Assembly (NCBI GenBank): GCA_047604965.1
Contig: JASGGQ010000009.1
Coordinates: 1 to 37,133 of the forward strand
Origin: JAGIBJ01 sp047604965
GTDB lineage: Bacteria > Actinomycetota > Thermoleophilia > Solirubrobacterales > Solirubrobacteraceae
Length of the DNA: 37,133 nucleotides
Reading direction: 5' to 3'
This document shows positions 26,201 through 33,536 of this stretch, in pieces (positions within the stretch are counted from its first letter, which is position 1; every line of letters begins with the position of its first letter). The position numbers and the translations under genes were made by a program. The notes beneath the pieces were generated by a model that was given only the letters and a program-made list of their open reading frames with translations, was not told the origin of the DNA and did not search any database.

Positions 26201-26961
26201 TAGGGGCGTAGCGCCACCGAGCGGTTGGCCGACCACTCGGTGAGCGTTTGTGACAGCAACGCCAATGATGGAACGAGGAAGAGCACGCGGCTGCGCCCTC
26301 CAAGTTCGCGCGTGAGACGCTCGGCGATGGCAAGCGAGGTAAAGGTCTTGCCGGTGCCGCAGGCCATCACGAGCTTGCCGCGATCGTGGGCGGCGAACTC
26401 CGCGAAGGTGGCATCGACGGCGCGTTGCTGATGGGGACGGAGGTCACGGCGCGCTGCGGGTGTAGCGACGACCTCAAGCTGCTCCGGTGCTCCCGCGAAG
26501 CTCCAATCGATCGGCGCTTCAGCGAGCTTGGCAAGGCCAATGCGCTGGACGGGCACCGCCTGCCCGGAGATGGTCGCCTCGGCGTTGGGGTTCCACTTCT
26601 CGGTCGTGGAGACGATCAACCGGTGCTGAAACTCGGCTTTCCCGGAGGCCGCGAGGAAGGTGTCGATGTCGCGCTTGGAGACCGAGTGATCCGGGGCGTA
26701 GAACTTGCACTGGACCGCCCAGAGCTGCCCGCTCGCGCGTTCCTGCGCGACGAGATCGATGCCGGTATCACCACGGCCATCGCGGCCATCCCAGTCGCTC
26801 CACATCCACACCTCGTCGAAGAGGTCGCCGTAGAACGGGTCGCGCAGCAAGAACTCGCGCACGAGCCGTTCGAACCGGTCGCCCTTCTCCCGTTCGCTCA
26901 TCGCGGCCTGGCGGAAGCGCTCGATGATGTCGTGCAGCGTCGTTTGGGTCACGTCGGCCAT
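22924..26961 (-). CDS. Type ISP-like restriction-modification enzyme, N-terminal part (nuclease-helicase-methyltransferase)
   Basis: A 1345-residue frame combining three activities in one chain, the order of LlaGI/LlaBIII-type single-polypeptide enzymes. First is an Mrr-like PD-(D/E)xK nuclease (GIDLVAQ...WAVQCKFY). Second is a superfamily 2 helicase/translocase (Walker A MACGTGKTF, ICDEAH, YMTATPRI, QAVGRVMRR). Third, after a coupler, is an N6-adenine methyltransferase (motif I LDPFTGTGTF, motif IV ILGNPPYS). At about residue 1236 it enters a heptanucleotide repeat tract, after which the last 68 residues are unrelated missense ending at 22924. As written, the product lacks the target-recognition domain and should neither cut nor methylate. 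The intact gene would span 21690-26961. A Gly/Ala/Asp-rich stretch with a 27-bp in-frame repeat sits in the methyltransferase region. Confidence 0.93.
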   Translation of the reverse strand: MADVTQTTLHDIIERFRQAAMSEREKGDRFERLVREFLLRDPFYGDLFDEVWMWSDWDGRDGRGDTGIDLVAQERASGQLWAVQCKFYAPDHSVSKRDIDTFLAASGKAEFQHRLIVSTTEKWNPNAEATISGQAVPVQRIGLAKLAEAPIDWSFAGAPEQLEVVATPAARRDLRPHQQRAVDATFAEFAAHDRGKLVMACGTGKTFTSLAIAERLTRELGGRSRVLFLVPSLALLSQTLTEWSANRSVALRPYAVCSDAKINKKRGDAADFGDISAHDLAIPATTDGAKLAADLTIAADAPGDGMTVVFSTYHSLAAVHEAQQLASDGAADFDLIICDEAHRTTGVTLAGDEESQFVRVHDAAYIRATRRLYMTATPRIFDGDAVKQKAKEKSALLTSMDDESLYGPEFFRLRFGEAVEQELLTDYKVLVLTVSERHIAGALQNQLKTEDGELTVDEAAAIVGCWNALARHAPDDALTGVEEGAEPMRRAVAFLRSIKASKQFASEFGRVAEAAQQGATEMLRCGVQHVDGTMNALQRGERLDWLKAPVAEDECRILSNARCLSEGVDVPSLDAVLFLSPRGSRVDVVQAVGRVMRRAEGKQYGYIVLPVVVPAGVAPEEALRDNKRFQVVWEVLRALRAHDERLEALINQVQFDPKKARDKLLSGHVSGSEDDNGDGNSFADAQLRLLDVPEWRDAIYARIVERVGDRAYWEDWSKDVATIHGHQVARIEATLARGDAPAEAFEQFVTALQHHLNPSVDASQAVSMLSQHLITRPVFEELFSGYDFAASNPVSQAMDRMLGALGGEQIEAELKALEGFYASVRRRVEGIDSDEGRQRIIKELYEKFFRTAFKKTAESLGIVYTPIEIVDFIVRAADDALAEHLGARLTDEGVHILDPFTGTGTFIVRLLQSGRISPADLARKYARELHANEMLLLAYYIAAINIESTYHALRSASDATGSADDASGAGGADDASGAGDPSGYVPFQGIALTDTFQASEPDDTIEALILPANNARIEAQLAQDITVILGNPPYSVGQSSANDGNQNLKYPGLDGEIEATFAARSTVQSKRTLYDSYLRAIRWALTRVQGRGVVAFVTNGGWIDGHTADGVRLTLTDECSALYVYNLRGNQRTARERSSKEGGKVFGGGSRNTVAVLIAVLDPSHVGPCALRYRDIGDYLSREEKLAIVAGSDLGTIDWQTITPNAAGDWIGQRSDAFAHWPAIGEKAKRGKDAARAASSEQRAASSEQRAASSAQRAASSAQRAARSAQRAARSEQRARVRDVLSRTGNWPRRVGQQLLVGGAARECGAHHHGVQRTFARAAHSPRITARDDARRDRNRRFHAV
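23130..23255. repeat. 18 tandem heptanucleotide repeats at the frame break
   Basis: Read on the plus strand the tract is 18 uninterrupted 7-bp units: GCTGCTC eleven times (units 1, 8, 9, 11-18) and GCTGCGC seven times (units 2-7, 10). A partial unit GCTC precedes it at 23126. All three coding-strand frames are open through it because three units encode the same seven amino acids (EQRAASS and near variants). The unit length is not a multiple of three, so each gain or loss of a unit moves the downstream frame by one. From 21690 to 26961 is 5272 bases; subtracting 7 gives 5265, exactly 1755 codons. Confidence 0.95.
24026..24077. repeat. Two-copy 27-bp direct repeat inside the methyltransferase region
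   Basis: The segment beginning CCCGCGCCACTTGCATCGTC at 24026 recurs at 24053. It encodes a 9-residue Gly/Ala/Asp-rich repeat (ASGAG and ADD elements). Because 27 is a multiple of three, copy-number change alters linker length without shifting the frame. Confidence 0.75.
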
Positions 26962-27032
26962 CGACGCCCATCATGCCGGGCGTTGCGGCGGTCGTTGGGT
27001 CGCGTCGAGCCGCAACCTGCTGCAATAGGTCG

Positions 27033-28013
27033 GTGCCAGAGCGTGAACCGCAGTACCGGCCTGAGGAGGGCGTCCAGCTTCCGATCCCCGAACCGCCGTC
27101 GCAGCCGTCGGGGATCGCCGCAGATGGCCCGCAGACCCGCTCCGGCTTCGTCGCCCTCGCCGGCCGGCCGAACGTCGGAAAATCGACGCTCGTCAACGCG
27201 ATCGTCGGGCGCAAAGTCGCGATCGTCAGCGACAAACCACAAACGACGCGCCGCGCCATTCGCGGCGTCTGCACCGGCCCCGACTACCAACTGGTCCTCG
27301 TCGACCTCCCTGGCGTCCAGCGCCCACGCGACCTGCTCACCGAGCGCATGCAAGGCCGCGTCGAACAAGAACTGCGCGACTGCGACGCCGCGCTGTTCGT
27401 CATCAACCTCGAAGAGGGCATCGGCCCCGGCGACCGCTTCATCGCCGACGCGCTCCGGCGCGCGAAGGTGCCGGTGATCATCGTCGCCAACAAGGTCGAC
27501 CGGCTGAACAAGAGCACACTGATCGCGGCGCTCAACGAGACCAACGACCTGGGGCTCGACGCCGAAGTGTTCCCGATCAGCGCCCGCTACGGCGAGCGCG
27601 TCAACGATCTCGTCGACCACCTCGCCGCGCTGCTGCCCGCAAGCCCCTACTACTTCGACACGCGCGACAGCTCCGACCAACGGCTCGAAGTTCACCTCGC
27701 CGAACTCGTGCGCGAACAGGTGCTGCGGCGCACCTTCCAAGAGGTACCGCACTCGGTCGAGGTCGAGGTCACCGAGATCGAGCGCCGCGACGACGGCCTG
27801 CTGATCGTCTCCGCCGCGATCTGGGTCGAAACCGACAGCCAGCAGGGCATCCTGATCGGCAAAGGCGGCGAGATGGTCAAACGGATCGGGCGCGCCGCCC
27901 GCAAAGAGATCGAATACGAACTCGGCGAACACATCCACCTCGATCTCAACGTGCGGGTACGCAAGAACTGGCGCCGCGAAGACCGGCTGCTCGACCGCCT
28001 CGGCATCGAATAG
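27033..28013 (+). CDS. era: GTPase Era
   Basis: A roughly 326-residue GTPase that binds the 3' end of 16S rRNA and checks 30S subunit assembly. G1 is GRPNVGKST, G2 lies in QTTRRAIRG, G3 is DLPGVQ, G4 is NKVD and G5 is SARYGE. The C-terminal KH domain has the GxxG loop in ILIGKGGEMVKRIG and ends HLDLNVRVRKNWRRED. The start is uncertain. ATG 26973 would lie only 11 bases from the divergent restriction gene, leaving no room for a promoter. GTG 27033 lies 6 bases after a TGCAAT that may be a weak leaderless -10, and still leaves a 25-residue Pro-rich N-terminal extension before the G domain. It is separated from phoH-ybeY by the accessory block. Confidence 0.93.
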   Translation: MPEREPQYRPEEGVQLPIPEPPSQPSGIAADGPQTRSGFVALAGRPNVGKSTLVNAIVGRKVAIVSDKPQTTRRAIRGVCTGPDYQLVLVDLPGVQRPRDLLTERMQGRVEQELRDCDAALFVINLEEGIGPGDRFIADALRRAKVPVIIVANKVDRLNKSTLIAALNETNDLGLDAEVFPISARYGERVNDLVDHLAALLPASPYYFDTRDSSDQRLEVHLAELVREQVLRRTFQEVPHSVEVEVTEIERRDDGLLIVSAAIWVETDSQQGILIGKGGEMVKRIGRAARKEIEYELGEHIHLDLNVRVRKNWRREDRLLDRLGIE

Positions 28014-28056
28014 CGGCCCATCCCGGTAAGGGTGTCGGTCGTCTTGTGGTGATGCG

Positions 28057-28072
28057 TGCCACGATCGTGGCA
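28057..28072. promoter_or_regulatory. Palindromic operator upstream of second vapBC
   Basis: TGCCACGATCGTGGCA is a perfect 16-bp palindrome. A second, imperfect copy lies 23 bases downstream over the promoter and start codon. Paired palindromes here fit autorepression by the antitoxin or the antitoxin-toxin complex. Confidence 0.7.
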
Positions 28073-28079
28073 TGTGGCG

Positions 28080-28095
28080 TGGTACGATCGTGGCA
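28080..28095. promoter_or_regulatory. Second palindromic operator, overlapping promoter and start codon
   Basis: TGGTACGATCGTGGCA matches the perfect upstream palindrome at 14 of 16 positions. The two changes (CC to GT region) create the TACGAT -10 element at 28083-28088. Six bases later comes the ATG at 28095, so repressor binding would directly block a leaderless promoter. Confidence 0.65.
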
Positions 28096-28427
28096 TGAAG
28101 CGCCGTCTCTCCGCCTCGATCGATGAGCACCTGTTGGCGGCAGCCGAGGCTGCCGTCCGCGATGGGCACGCGCCGAGCGTTAGCGCGCTCGTTGAACAGG
28201 CGATCGCTCGGCAACTTGAGCACGCCAAACGGCGGGAGGCGTGGGCCGAGTGCATGGAGGCTTACGAGGGGGAGTTTGGAGCCTTTGAGCCAGGGGAAAC
28301 GCAGCGAATCTCAGATGAATTCCTCGCGGGAGTGCAGACGGCGGCCGAGCTGCTAGCTGAATACGACGCCCAAGAGCGAGCAGGCGACGCCGAACCGGGC
28401 GCCGCGACGGAGGCGAAAGCCGCGTGA
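28095..28427 (+). CDS. Antitoxin of second VapBC-like module
   Basis: A 110-residue protein. The N-terminus MKRRLSASIDEHLLAAAEAA, then VRDGHAPSVSALVEQAIARQ, is a ribbon-helix-helix DNA-binding domain. The middle and C-terminal part is acidic and predicted flexible (EFGAFEPGETQRISDEFLAG), as expected for toxin neutralisation. The true start is ATG 28095, since the upstream 13 codons fall in the operator region. Its stop overlaps the toxin start as GTGA. Two palindromes immediately upstream suggest autoregulation. I do not recognise it as a named VapB subfamily; the assignment rests on the RHH domain plus the PIN-domain partner. Confidence 0.85.
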   Translation: MKRRLSASIDEHLLAAAEAAVRDGHAPSVSALVEQAIARQLEHAKRREAWAECMEAYEGEFGAFEPGETQRISDEFLAGVQTAAELLAEYDAQERAGDAEPGAATEAKAA

Positions 28428-28801
28428 ACTACGTGCTCGACGCCGGCGCATTGATCGCGATTGATCGCCGCGACCGTCGCATGTTCGGCTTCGTGGCGGC
28501 GCAGATGGTGGCTGGCAGCACCTTCAGCACGCACGGCGGAGTGGTCGCCCAGGCGTGGCGCGGAGGCGGGCGCCAGGTCATGCTTCGTCGGGCGCTCGGA
28601 GCGATCGAGGTCGTGGCGCTCAGCCGTGGGCTCGGCCAGCAAGCAGGTGCGTTGCTCGCAGCATCGGGAACCAGCGATGTCGTCGACGCCGCGCTCGTCT
28701 GCATGGCGCGCGACGGCGAGACGATCATCACCTCTGATCCGCACGACGTTGCGTATCTGATCGATATGGCCGGTGTCGATGTGACGATCCGGCACGTTTG
28801 A
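28424..28801 (+). CDS. PIN-domain ribonuclease toxin of second VapBC-like module
   Basis: A 125-residue PIN protein. Acidic residues are Asp6 (YVLDAGALIAID), Asp88 (SDVVDAALV) and Asp105 (IITSDPHDV). The position that is usually Glu in VapC toxins appears to be Gln43 (VVAQAWRGG). I recall that AQVWR-type sequences occur in a PIN subfamily, so this may be normal for it, but it could weaken metal binding. GTG 28424 overlaps the antitoxin stop by 4 bases, the standard co-translated arrangement. The sequence is not closely similar to the first VapC in the window, so the modules are independent rather than a recent duplication. Confidence 0.85.
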   Translation: MNYVLDAGALIAIDRRDRRMFGFVAAQMVAGSTFSTHGGVVAQAWRGGGRQVMLRRALGAIEVVALSRGLGQQAGALLAASGTSDVVDAALVCMARDGETIITSDPHDVAYLIDMAGVDVTIRHV

Positions 28802-28902
28802 TGTCGGCTTGTCCTGACAGCTTTGGCGGACCGGCGTTGCGGTCGCAACCGAACACCGCCTGCCCCACCGCCTGCCGCGCGGCGCGACGGCGGGCGCCCA
28901 CA

Positions 28903-28918
28903 TAGACTCAGCCTTCGC
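28903..28918 (+). promoter_or_regulatory. Putative -10 element of the hisIE-trp operon
   Basis: TAGACT at 28903-28908 is 10 bases before the hisIE ATG at 28919, giving a leader of about 3 bases. There is no room for a leader-peptide attenuator after this promoter. The 100 bases before it show no gene. Confidence 0.4.
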
Positions 28919-29569
28919 ATGGAGCCCAGCTACGACCAGAACGGCCTCGTTGCCGTGATCGCGCAAGACGCGGCCACCGGCGAGGTGCTGATGCTTGCGT
29001 ACGCCAACGCCGAGGCGGTGCGCCTGACCCGAGCGACGGGAGAACTCCACCTATGGAGCCGGTCGCGGGGCGAGCTGTGGCACAAGGGTGCCACGAGCGG
29101 GAACACGATGGCGGTGCGCGACCTGCGCGTTGACTGCGACGGCGATGCGCTCCTCGCACTCGTCGAACCGGCCGGGCCGGCCTGCCACACCGGCGCCCGC
29201 ACCTGCTTCTCACGGGCGCTCGACGGCGGCCCGACCGACGACGGCGCGCTGCCCTACGACCAGCGTGGCGGTGGCGCGATCACGCTCCAGCCGCACGAGG
29301 CGCTGCCGGCGCTGCAACGCACCTTCGACGACCGCAAAGCCGACCCCGCTGAAGGCTCGTGGACGGCGAAGCTGCTGGCGGCCCCCACACTCGCCGGTGA
29401 AAAGGTCGAAGAGGAAGCCGAAGAGGTCGTGCGTGCCGCACGCGAAGAGAGCGACGATCGCGTCGACAACGAAGCGGCCGACCTGCTCTACCACCTCCTC
29501 GCCGTGCTTCAAGGCCGCGACCGCACGTACGCCGACGCGTTCAAGGTGCTCCTTGCCCGCCGTCGCTGA
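28919..29569 (+). CDS. hisIE: Bifunctional phosphoribosyl-AMP cyclohydrolase / phosphoribosyl-ATP pyrophosphatase
   Basis: A 216-residue enzyme for histidine biosynthesis steps 2 and 3. The N-terminal HisI domain carries GLVAVIAQDAATGEVLMLAY, WSRSRGELWHKGATSGN and the Cys-containing DLRVDCDGDALL and PACHTG zinc-ligand segments. The C-terminal HisE domain (about residues 125-216) has LQRTFDDRKADPAEGSWTAK, GEKVEEEAEEVVRAA and DNEAADLLYHLLAVL. I start at ATG 28919 (MEPSYDQNG), where HisI homology begins and a -10-like element precedes. The trpE start lies inside its last 17 bases, so one transcript links histidine and tryptophan synthesis, which compete for PRPP. Confidence 0.95.
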   Translation: MEPSYDQNGLVAVIAQDAATGEVLMLAYANAEAVRLTRATGELHLWSRSRGELWHKGATSGNTMAVRDLRVDCDGDALLALVEPAGPACHTGARTCFSRALDGGPTDDGALPYDQRGGGAITLQPHEALPALQRTFDDRKADPAEGSWTAKLLAAPTLAGEKVEEEAEEVVRAAREESDDRVDNEAADLLYHLLAVLQGRDRTYADAFKVLLARRR

Positions 29570-31036
29570 AACGCAGCTGCGACCCAGTCGCGCGCAGGTC
29601 GCCGAACTCGCGCGCGACGGCGGGCTCGTGCCGCTCGCGCACACCTTCGTCGACGACCTCTCCACGCCGGTCGCCGCCTACCTCAAACTGCGCGCCGCCG
29701 ACCCGGACTCGCCGTCGTTTCTGCTCGAATCGGCCGAACAGGCCCAGCAGGTCGGGCGCTACTCGATCCTCGGCGTGCGCCCGCGGGAGGTCGTGCGCTG
29801 GTCGATCGGCGACGACGATCGCGACCCGTACGACCTCGTCGCCGATCTCACCGAAGGGGCGCGCCAAGTCCACGTCGAAGGGCTGCCGCCATTCGCCGGT
29901 GGTGCCGTTGGCATGTTCGGGTACGACCTCGTGCGCACCGTCGAAACGAGCCTCGGCATGCCGCCGAACCCCGATGCGGTCGGCCTACCGGACCTCGCGA
30001 TGATGCTGACCGACACGCTCGTCGTGTTCGATCACCTCGACCGCCGCACGACGATCCTGGCCAACGTCGACGTTGCCGCGCATGGCCACGACGCCACCGC
30101 CGCCTACGAGGCCGCTGCCGCCGAGATCGGTCGCGTGCGCGCCGTGCTTGCCGGCGCGATCCCCGACGCCGACCCGCAGCCCCGCAGCCCCGAGCCGCTG
30201 GTTTGGCGGAGTAACCACACGCGGGAGCAATTCGAGTCGACGGTCGCGACGATCGTCGACTACATCCACGCCGGGGACGCCTTCCAGGTCGTGCCGAGCC
30301 AACGCTGGACGGCCACCCTGCCGGTCGAGCCGTTCAGCGTGTACCGCGGGCTGCGCGCCGTCAACCCGAGCCCGTACATGTACTACCTCGACTTCGGCGA
30401 CTTCCAAATCGCCGGGGCGAGTCCCGAGCCGCTGCTGCGCGTCAAAGGGCGCCGCGTCGAGACGTACCCGGTCGCCGGGACCAGGCGCCGCACCGGCGAT
30501 CCCGCCGACGATGCCGAACTGGCCGCCGAACTCCTCGCCGACGAAAAAGAACGCGCCGAGCACATCATGCTGGTCGACCTCGCCCGCAACGACCTCGGGC
30601 GCGTCAGCGAATACGGCTCGGTGGTCGTCGATGAGCTGATGAGGATCGACACCTTCAGCCACCTACTGCACATCAGTTCGCTCGTCAGTGGCACGCTGGC
30701 ACCCGGCGTTCGCGCGATCGACGCGCTGCGCAGCACGCTGCCCGCCGGCACGCTCTCCGGCGCCCCGAAAGTCCGGGCGATGGAGATCATCGACGAACTC
30801 GAACCGGTCAAACGCAGCTGGTACGCCGGAGCGATCGGCTTCCTGTCATACAGCGGCGACCTCGACACCTGCATCAACCTCCGCTCCGTCGTCGTCAAGG
30901 ACGGGCTGGTGCATGCGCAGACTGGCGGCGGCACCGTCGCCGATGCGGTCCCCGCCAACGAGTACGAAGAGTCGGTCACGAAGTCGCTCGGCACCAAACG
31001 CGCGATCGACCTCGCGATCGGCCAGGAGGACTGGGC

Positions 31037-31040
<4 letters not shown>
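29553..31040 (+). CDS. trpE: Anthranilate synthase component I
   Basis: About 495 residues; converts chorismate and ammonia to anthranilate with TrpG. The N-terminal domain has LDTPVSAYLKL-like DLSTPVAAYLKLRA and SFLLESAEQAQQVGRYSILG, whose LLES is part of the Trp feedback-binding element. The chorismate-binding C-terminal domain has AGDAFQVVPSQRW, SPYMYYLDFGDFQIAGASPE, TYPVAGTRRR, EHIMLVDLARNDLGR, LPAGTLSGAPKVRAM and QTGGGTVADA. The best start is TTG 29553, overlapping hisIE by 17 bases, with AAGGTG 4 bases upstream as a Shine-Dalgarno sequence. The 3' end overlaps trpG as ATGA. Feedback inhibition by tryptophan is likely from the conserved LLES. Confidence 0.95.
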
Positions 31041-31612
<572 letters not shown>

Positions 31613-31660
31613 ACGGCCCCGTTCTGGGAGTCGCATCACACGCACTGCGGCGGGAGCGTC

Positions 31661-31677
31661 TATCTTTCGCTCCCGAG
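31661..31677 (+). promoter_or_regulatory. Putative internal promoter of trpD
   Basis: TATCTT at 31661-31666 precedes the trpD ATG (31678) by 11 bases and lies in the only sizeable gap of the trp cluster (65 bases after trpG). It could give trpDC-htrA a second, nearly leaderless start. Confidence 0.35.
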
Positions 31678-32739
31678 ATGGTCGACGAGCAGCCTCGAAG
31701 TCCCACGCACCTGCACGAGCTCACCGCCGTGATCGAGCGGCTGATCGTTGGTGAGAGCCTCCGCGCAGAGGAGGCCGAGTCGGCGCTCGATCTCGTGATG
31801 CGCGGCGAAGCGTCGGAGGTCCAAACCGCTGCGTTGCTGGTGGCGCTGCGCGGCAAGGGGGAGACGCGCTCGGAACTTGCCGGCCTGGTGCGGGGGATGC
31901 GCGCGCATGTTGAGCCGGTCACCCCGACCCGCTCCCCGCTCGTCGACACCGCCGGCAGCGGCGGCGGCTTGACGACCTTCAACATTTCGACGGCGGCGGC
32001 GCTCGTGGCCGCCGGTGCCGGCGCGGCAGTCGCCAAACACGGCAACCGCTCCGCGACGAGCCAGTGCGGCTCGGCCGACGTGCTGGAGGCGCTCGGCGTC
32101 AAGATCGACGTTGACCCGCTCACGACCGCACGCAATATCGACGAGATCGGCTTCGGTTTCATGTTCGCGCCGCGTCACCACCCGGCAATGCGGCATGTGG
32201 TGCCGGTCCGCAAAGCGCTGGGCGTACACACGATCTTCAACGTGCTCGGCCCGCTTACCAATCCCGCCGGCGCCGGCCACCAGGTGATCGGCGTTGCCGA
32301 TCCGTCGCGTATGGCGCTGATCGCGGAGGCACTGGCCGACCTGGGAGTCACGCGGGCGTGGGTGCTGCGGTCGCAGGACGGCCTTGATGAGCTGTCGATC
32401 GCCGCCGCCTCGGCCGTGATCGAGGTACGCCCCGACGGGGACCTGGTGCGCTTCAAGGTCACGCCGGAAGAGGCTGAGATTGAGCGCCGCGACACGCTGC
32501 ACGGGCTAGAAGGCGGCACGCCAGCCGACAATGCTGCGACCATCCGCAGGGTGTTCGCTGGAGAACCTGGACCGGCGCGCGACATTGTCGTGCTGAATGC
32601 GGCTGCGACGCTCGTGGTCGCCGGACTCGCCGACGCGCTCGCCGAAGGGGCGCAGCTCGCGCGTCAAGCGATCGACGACGGCCGCGCGAATCGCGTGCTC
32701 GAAGAGCTCGTTGCGCGTACCACCGAGGCCGTCCTCTGA
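31678..32739 (+). CDS. trpD: Anthranilate phosphoribosyltransferase
   Basis: A 353-residue enzyme transferring phosphoribose from PRPP to anthranilate. The PRPP-binding loop is DTAGSGGGLTTFNIST (family GTGGD version), followed by AAGAGAAVAKHGNRSATSQC, GSADVLEALG, MFAPRHHPAMRHVVPVRKAL, FNVLGPLTNPAGA and HQVIGVADPS; the activation region reads DGLDELSIAAAS. I start at ATG 31678 (MVDEQPRSPTHLHEL). A TTG at 31609 would add 23 residues without family similarity. The stop overlaps the trpC start by one base (TGATG). Confidence 0.94.
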   Translation: MVDEQPRSPTHLHELTAVIERLIVGESLRAEEAESALDLVMRGEASEVQTAALLVALRGKGETRSELAGLVRGMRAHVEPVTPTRSPLVDTAGSGGGLTTFNISTAAALVAAGAGAAVAKHGNRSATSQCGSADVLEALGVKIDVDPLTTARNIDEIGFGFMFAPRHHPAMRHVVPVRKALGVHTIFNVLGPLTNPAGAGHQVIGVADPSRMALIAEALADLGVTRAWVLRSQDGLDELSIAAASAVIEVRPDGDLVRFKVTPEEAEIERRDTLHGLEGGTPADNAATIRRVFAGEPGPARDIVVLNAAATLVVAGLADALAEGAQLARQAIDDGRANRVLEELVARTTEAVL

Positions 32740-33536
32740 TGAACCAGCTGGAGAAGATCGTCGAGCGCACCCGCGAGGAGGTGGAGCGGCGCGTGAGCCA
32801 GGTCGCATATGGCGATCTCGAGCAGCTGGCTGCGCAGCGCAGTGAGCCCCGCGGCTTCAACGAAGCGCTCCTGCGTCCCGGCGTCGGCGTGATCGCCGAG
32901 CACAAGCGCCGTTCGCCCTCGGCTGGGCCGATCCGTGAGGAGCTTGAGGTTGAAGAGATCGTCCGTGCGTACGAGGCGGGCGGCGCCGCCTGCATCTCGG
33001 TGCTGACCGATGAGCCGCACTTCGGTGGCAAGCTCGCTGATTTGCGTCGCGCGAAAGCGGCGGTGGAGCTGCCGATTCTCCGCAAAGACTTCATCGTTGA
33101 CCCGTATCAGGTGATCGAGTCGGCCGCCTGGGAAGCGGATGCGATTCTGCTGATCGTCGCCGCGTTGGAACCGCAGGCGTTGGCGGAGTTGCATGCGCAG
33201 GCCCGGGAACTTGATCTCGATGTGCTTGTCGAAGTGCACGGCCCCGACGAGCTGGAGGTCGCACTTGATGTCATCGAGCCGGACATCATCGGGATCAACA
33301 ACCGCGACCTGACCGATTTCACCGTCGATATCTCACGTACGCACGATCTCCTGGTCGACGTGCCGGCCGGCAAGACGGTCGTCGCCGAGTCGGGGTTCTA
33401 CGCGCGCGAACAGATCGACGAACTTGAGCGCGTCGGCTGCGACGCCGTGCTGATCGGGGAGGCGCTGATGCGATCGGAGGATCTCGTGGCGGCGACACGG
33501 ATCTTGGCCGGCCCGGTACCGGAAGGGGGACACTGA
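32739..33536 (+). CDS. trpC: Indole-3-glycerol phosphate synthase
   Basis: A 265-residue TIM-barrel enzyme that closes the indole ring from CdRP. Catalytic and phosphate-binding segments are VIAEHKRRSPSAGPI (Glu54, Lys56), ISVLTDEPHFGGKLADL, LPILRKDFIVDPYQV (general-acid Lys), AALEPQALAELHAQARELDL, VEVHGPDELE, IGINNRDL and VVAESGFYAREQI. It is coupled by single-base TGATG overlaps both to trpD before it and to the htrA-like protease after it. It is monofunctional: no TrpF domain is fused, and trpF is separate at 34776. Confidence 0.96.
   Translation: MNQLEKIVERTREEVERRVSQVAYGDLEQLAAQRSEPRGFNEALLRPGVGVIAEHKRRSPSAGPIREELEVEEIVRAYEAGGAACISVLTDEPHFGGKLADLRRAKAAVELPILRKDFIVDPYQVIESAAWEADAILLIVAALEPQALAELHAQARELDLDVLVEVHGPDELEVALDVIEPDIIGINNRDLTDFTVDISRTHDLLVDVPAGKTVVAESGFYAREQIDELERVGCDAVLIGEALMRSEDLVAATRILAGPVPEGGH

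Noticed and set aside
22912..26211. 1099-codon open frame antisense to the restriction-modification gene
   Set aside because: It is opposite recognisable nuclease, helicase and methyltransferase motifs, has no domain of its own, and is explained by GC-rich codon usage.
31613..31677. trp attenuator or T-box in the trp cluster
   Set aside because: No Trp-codon leader peptide or paired stem-loops are visible before hisIE, trpE or trpD, and the promoter-like elements leave almost no leader.
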